Positions 59,401 to 64,000 of a DNA stretch of 64,000 bases are shown here, piece by piece (the first letter of the stretch is position 1; each line of letters opens with the position of its first letter). The notes below the pieces were generated by a model. That model was given only the letters and a program-made list of their open reading frames with translations. It did no database searches and was not told the DNA's origin. The position numbers and the translations under genes were made by a program. The DNA comes from Prochilodus magdalenae (taxonomy: Eukaryota > Chordata > Actinopteri > Characiformes > Prochilodontidae), in contig JAMWET010006568.1 of NCBI GenBank assembly GCA_024036415.1, positions 303,001-367,000 of the forward strand. The letters run 5' to 3'.

Positions 59401-61019
59401 GGACTAGGAACTGGCAAGAACACGTATTGTCCATCCACAGTTCTACAGTGGAGCTCAAACAATCAGGGGACATTCATCTACATCCCATCTCTCCCTCTGT
59501 TCCCATGCCTAAACGTGTTCTAAGGCAGAGCCTATATTTCCTGTTCTTAGTTTCACCAGCGGAGAGGTTCAGTTTTGCTGCAGTGTGATCTAATCTGGGT
59601 CCTGCTGGAAGATTAGCTCCAGTCTGCTCCGCCACCAGGGCCCGCGGTTTTCCGGCAGTAAAAAGAAATAAAGTGCGCTGACAAATAAGACTGGGAATCG
59701 ATATCACTCGATCGCTGATAGCGCCGCCACTGGAGGACCCGCATATGATCTACAGCCTGCCGAGCTGACCTTGAGGGCCGAGCAAACCGGCATGACATCT
59801 TACCATCGCTTCGTCCCATGCGCAGCCAGGGGTGTGCGTACCTGCCAAAGGCACATAACCTGCTTTATCTCGCAGGTGGCTGGGGACCAAGCAGTTTTTT
59901 GGGGTGGAAGAAGGTATTTATCGAAGTGACAATTTAAGCACTGAAGAGTTTCCAGCAAGTGGAGGCTGTGCTTGATCAGAATCCCTCAGGACCCTGGGCA
60001 ATTTCGGACAGTTCTTGGGTACTCTAGGACTACAGAGAGTTCCAGCGAAAGCCATTTTTCTCAGTCCTGCACAAAGAGAGGGACTTTTTTTCAGCCAGGT
60101 AAAGCGTGCAGAGTCTTTGGGATAGCCTGAGACACCTCAGTGGCAATGGATCCAGCCCTTCACACACTGAGCAAGGAATTAGAAACACACTATCCACTGC
60201 TTCACTAGCCCTGCACCGAATGTAGATATTGATCAGTATATCCTGGAGGACGCCTGTCACCCCCAGAGCCCACAGTGTCAAATCATCCATTTCCTTCATG
60301 GAAATGTTTCCATGCGCTTCTTTGGAGGAGAGAAAACAGAATTTAAGCAAACCACATTGCCCTCCTTTGACCTTGCGCAATATGCCTGCTGCAACACTTG
60401 CTACTGTCCTCTCCAAAGCAAACAAGCTCATCTGCTGCACCAGAGGGAAAGAAAATAACGTAATAACAGGTCTGGAGGTTTCTGTCCAGAAAGCAGATCT
60501 CCATCTGTCAGACTCGGGGACAAGGGACAGATACACCTACTTATCGTCTCAGCTTGCACCCCAGGCACATGTTGGCTGCTGATAGACAGATGTTGGATTA
60601 CCGTGGGGCAGGCATTAATTTGGTGCAGGGGCTTATTGCTTATGCTCTGATCGATAGGGAGCGCGAGGGGCGGTAAGTCTTGGGACTTAATTGTCCATCC
60701 CACTTTTGAGCCATGCTGGCCTTGATTGTAATCCCTTCTCTCGAGGTGCCAGCAGGCAGATTTCCTTTAAGGTAGTATGTGGTCAGATGGACGGGGGTGG
60801 GATGAGGACCACATGCGGAGTGGATTTGGTGGAGATTTGGGTGTATATATAATTTTATAACTAAAATGCTACATAAGAAATGGGACTGAATGTTGGTTCC
60901 TGAGAATTTGATTCTACTAAAGACAGAACTAAAGAGTCTAGTCAGTTTAGACATGTAACACTTCCAGTTTCTCCGCCGGTCTGTACTGCTTTGCCGGACT
61001 CCAACCCCCAGAGTTTATC
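56443..61019. other. Intron, little recognised
   Basis: A decayed copy of the 'caaccctggtcctg' foldback repeat lies at about 57745-57900 (words 'tgactgcagtcctatggg', 'aagttgaatcaggtgagag'). Frames of 168 (minus, 60030-60536) and 117 codons (plus, 60229-60582) overlap each other and match no neurexin segment or other family I know. No exon of neurexin was recognised. Confidence 0.4.
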
Positions 61020-61100
61020 GTTCGGTGACGTCACGGCCACATGCTCTCCACCGGCCAATCATGCATGCGCCGCCATCACGCTCAGTTTGCTCTGTTTGGA
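61020..61100. promoter_or_regulatory. Promoter-like motif cluster inside the neurexin intron
   Basis: Within 60 bases lie a perfect CRE (TGACGTCA, 61026-61033), a CCAAT box (61055-61059), an NRF1-like GCATGCGCC and a YY1-like GCCGCCATC, with locally raised CpG. Such a cluster is typical of CpG-type vertebrate promoters. Known internal neurexin promoters (beta, gamma) would read leftwards, but I find no beta-type signal-peptide exon next to it. Function is unproven. Confidence 0.3.
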
Positions 61101-61672
61101 CTGATCCTGTTTCCGATCCAGACTGTTTCATGGTTTTGCCTCACCTTATTGGTATGTTTGCTCGGTTTCTCACTGGTAGTCTTAAGCTATTGCTTACATC
61201 TACGGTCATTTGCTACAGCCGTCCATAAAACGTTGTTTTCTAATTCTTTCACGCATCTGCTTTCTCCCTCAAGCATTACAAGATGCCAATATGCCAGCGT
61301 ACATCGTTTCAACAGTCTAAGTAAACGTAGCAATTCAGTGTTGATGATTAAATTCTTGAAACATCCAGTTGAAATGTCTCTATTGTATCTCTGTAGTTAT
61401 CCCGTTGGAGGCCTAACACATTAGATGACCAACCAACTTAATTGACAACGGACTGAGGATTCAACAATCAGGTATTGATGTACAAGATTTGGAAGAATTT
61501 TGGGGAGACAAATGTTGCTGTAGGCTTTCTGGAAGTTTTAGATACATGCCTGACTGTGAATACGAGCCTCACCAGGTTTCAGTCAGTTGTTAAAAATGGA
61601 AAACAGAGATTCTATATACGGGTTTATTGCTAAGGAAATAACTGTAAACATGCATGAAGTGTCAAATATATT

Positions 61673-62390
61673 TTAGAATCTGTTACAGGCTTCATGCGAA
61701 ACATGATCTATTTTAAAAGCTGGCCCATAAATGTTCATTCTGCTAGCAAATACCAGCATGTCTTTTAGCGCCTTGTTTTCAAGTTTAGATTTTTCAAACT
61801 CTACACTGAATAGTAGACCAAACTCATTTTTCCCATAAACTCTGGTGAGGATTTTGCTGTTATTGATGTGAGCATTAATGTGACGTATATCCCACATTTG
61901 AACAGATCAAGCTCTATAACTGACCCGCAAAGCACACTTATCCAGAGCCAGATAATCATGACTGCTAACCGATGCATCCAGAGGTTTCAATATCATCTTC
62001 GCCAGCATCACAGATCCCAAAGTTCTAATGGCTGGCAGCTGGGCTTATCACCCAGAATCTGTTTGAGCTTGCTGTACAAATGACACGTTGTTTAAACACA
62101 GCCAGTTCTTTGGTTGGGTCATTGGTTTCTTCACACGTTGCTTTCAGACTTTTCTTTGAGACTGCAGTCTTTGTTTTCTATGGGCCCATTCAGCCATTTC
62201 TTTCACAATCGGTTTGAGCTTATGATGGATTTGATAAGCGGCTTCTAATTCTGTCTGCATGGAAACATCATGTGAAATGTTTACAAGGTCTTCTCGGCAG
62301 CGTGAAATTCTGACGAAAGTTGACTTGGAATGACGTGGTAGCCCCATGAATTCTGATTGGCCAGGCAGAATTGCACTGCTGCACATTCAG
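61673..62390 (-). pseudogene. Unidentified coding-like repeat P3, left copy
   Basis: Minus-strand frames at 62144-62386 (with LEAAYQIHHKLKPIVKEMAE) and 61673-61897 (with SKLENKALKDMLVFASRMNI) have protein-like composition and lie in tandem with stops between them, as in a decayed gene or retrocopy. I do not recognise the family. The part 61815-62100 recurs at 63708-64000. Relative to that copy this one lacks five bases near 62008, which shifts the frame. Confidence 0.5.
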
Positions 62391-62689
62391 ACTAGGGGCA
62401 ATCATGCTTCGCCACAGACTGACTGGCGCCACTGCAAGTTGGGCTATTATATATGGTTCTACTTAAAACAAGCAACCAGATCATACTCAAGCTACTCTAC
62501 CCAGGTAGGCAAGGGTAGTATAAGGTCTCTTACAAGGTCTCTTACTGGTAAGATAATCTTTATTATCCAACATGGGGAAATTTGCGAATTCTGTATCGTG
62601 TAGGGTCCTTCCTCAGATAGGGGATTAAACCCTAGGCTACCATTTAAGAGACAGAGGTGTTACCCTAGCTAAGCTATACCAATTTCATG
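62391..62689. other. Intron; possible short repeat
   Basis: Text near 62520-62680 ('ctcttactggtaag', 'ataggggattaaaccctaggctaccat') resembles 16040-16125 and may be a short interspersed repeat. Confidence 0.4.
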
Positions 62690-62910
62690 TCAACATTTGA
62701 ACACAGCAGCTGCTGTTTACACTGTGTGTAAATTTCATTTTAAATTTTCATTCGCTTCATGATGAATGGACAAACAGATATGGCCCAAAACTGCTTGGGG
62801 AAAAGTCTGGTTCCATTGACTTCCATTCAATATTAAATTTGTTCATGCCCTCTCCTGTAAAGGTGCCATTTTGGAGAGTTGTTTTTATTTGGATAGCGAC
62901 AATATACACT
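62690..62910 (+). repeat. Dispersed repeat E, copy 3
   Basis: It is colinear with 27184-27450 over 'gaatggacaaacagatatggccc', 'aaaagtctggttccattgacttccatt', 'ccctctcctgtaaaggtgccatt' and 'tttggatagcgacaat'. It is non-coding. Confidence 0.7.
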
Positions 62911-63707
62911 ATACACTAGTTCCATAACTGCTCCCCACAACTTTGTGCACATATCCCACAGCTACTTCTCTTTCCCCAACGAAACTGTCCCTGAAACTGT
63001 GTGCTGAACCTTCCGGAATACAAAAAGCTATTTACTAATGGAGCATATGAAAGCTTTGAACACGCATGCTTTAATTAAAATCAGGTACAATGAAATGAGC
63101 TGTGTTTGGCAAGAAATCACTTCCAGGTCAAAACACTTACTTGTCCCTGGGTACAATTGTCTAGGTACAATTGCCCGTCCTCTTAATTAGGATATTGTGT
63201 TGTTCTGGATGCACCGCAGGAAGTCGAACACTGCGCTCCAGAAAAAAAAACAGTGTTTGTTTTCCTTAGAGGAAGCACTTGACGTAGTTGGCGCACTAGG
63301 AGCGTGTCATGTGTAATCAGCGCCCGTAAACAGAGGCGCGCGCAAGACAACACAATTCTAGCTCCCCTGGCCGCTGCTGAGCTTAATTAATGAGAGCGGG
63401 GACCTACTGCGTGTCACATAGCTGAAGCAGAGAAGTGGGGAAAGGTGGAGGAATCATTCAGATAGTCCCACTTCCCTCTTTCCGACTGATCCAATCGGGG
63501 ATAACATCCCTTGAACTCCCAACAACTTACACTTGGAGCATTACAGCAGGATGCTGCAAGATACGGGGAGGGTCTTATTAGGGTCGTCCTAAATGAATAC
63601 ATCACTCAAAACCCATTTGGAGTAATTAAGTTGTAATAACATAGTTATTACATTTAACTACTGATAGATTTAACTGAGAATTAATTCACTGTACATATTA
63701 GCCAATG
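62911..63707. other. Intron, nothing recognised
   Basis: A CpG-richer patch lies at about 63285-63345. No exon or repeat can be named. Confidence 0.4.
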
Positions 63708-64000
63708 GTAGACCAAACTCAATTTTCCCATAAACTCTGGTGAGGATTTTGCTGTTATTGATGTGAGCATTAAAGTGACTTATCTCCCACATCTGAACAG
63801 ATCAAGCTCCTTAACTGACCCGCAAAGCACACTTATCCAGAGCCAGATAATCATGACTGCTAACTGATGCATCCAGAGGTTTCAATTTCATCTTTGCCAG
63901 CATCACAGGAGTGATCCCAAAGTTCTAATGGCTGGCAGCTGGGCTTATCACCCAGAATCTGTTTGAGCTTGCTGTACAAATGACACATTGTTTGAACACA
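63708..64000 (-). pseudogene. Unidentified coding-like repeat P3, right copy (cut by the window end)
   Basis: It is nearly identical to 61815-62100, in the same orientation, beginning TAGACCAAACTCA. It keeps five bases (around 63910) that the left copy lacks. It continues past the end of the window, so its full extent is unknown. Confidence 0.6.

Larger units (their letters stand above)
37731..64000 (-). other. Neurexin intron (3' part, extends beyond the window)
   Basis: On the minus strand everything upstream of the acceptor at 37731-37732 should be intron until the exon that encodes the end of the last LNS domain and the splice-site-5 region. I did not recognise that exon, so the intron is probably at least 26 kb. 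It is unusually rich in tandem arrays (38.5, 40.1 and 42.6 kb) and carries transposon relics in both orientations. Confidence 0.7.

Noticed and set aside
60030..60582. 168-codon minus and 117-codon plus frames, considered as a neurexin upstream exon
   Set aside because: Neither resembles an LNS domain, the splice-site-5 region or a beta-neurexin signal peptide.

Overview
This window looks like nuclear DNA of a ray-finned fish, probably an otophysan (characin, catfish or carp-like lineage). The grounds are one clearly recognisable vertebrate exon, many Tc1-like DNA transposon relics of teleost type, long microsatellites, and no compact gene organisation. The lineage call is inferred from repeat content recognised from memory, not from a database search.

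The only secure protein-coding feature is the last coding exon of a neurexin gene on the minus strand (37426-37730). It carries the juxtamembrane stalk, the transmembrane helix, the cytoplasmic tail and the C-terminal PDZ ligand EYYV. Its 3' UTR runs leftwards to a likely poly(A) site near 35.6 kb. Everything to the right (37731-64000) is best read as the preceding intron; I did not recognise the next upstream exon. That intron holds three minisatellite or satellite arrays, several transposon relics, and two pairs of duplicated non-repeat-like segments (38.9/44.2 kb and 51.6/53.1 kb).

The left part (1-35.6 kb) lies downstream of the neurexin gene. I see no intact gene there. It contains DNA-transposon relics, a decayed Ty3/Gypsy-type retroelement (about 22.1-24.0 kb), a hAT-type transposase fragment (about 20.3-20.8 kb), a 42-bp minisatellite (28.2-28.9 kb), and a CpG-rich promoter-like stretch (about 13.95-14.7 kb) with three CCAAT boxes, an E2F-type site and two good splice donors on the minus strand.

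Four distinct families of internally deleted Tc1-like elements dominate the repeats; I call them TcA (nine copies), TcB (two), TcC (three) and TcG (two). In TcA, TcC and TcG, copies keep the terminal repeats plus matching leftovers of the transposase, which fits spread of already deleted derivatives. Two TcC copies sit inside older repeats, which gives a relative order of insertion.

I found no operon, CRISPR array, tRNA or rRNA gene, and nothing I would defend as a new enzymatic system. The most interesting leads are the candidate promoter at 14 kb, the minisatellite grown from a transposon end, the duplicated intronic segments, a perfect 20-bp hairpin at 10.27 kb, and an antisense promoter-like module over the neurexin 3' UTR.
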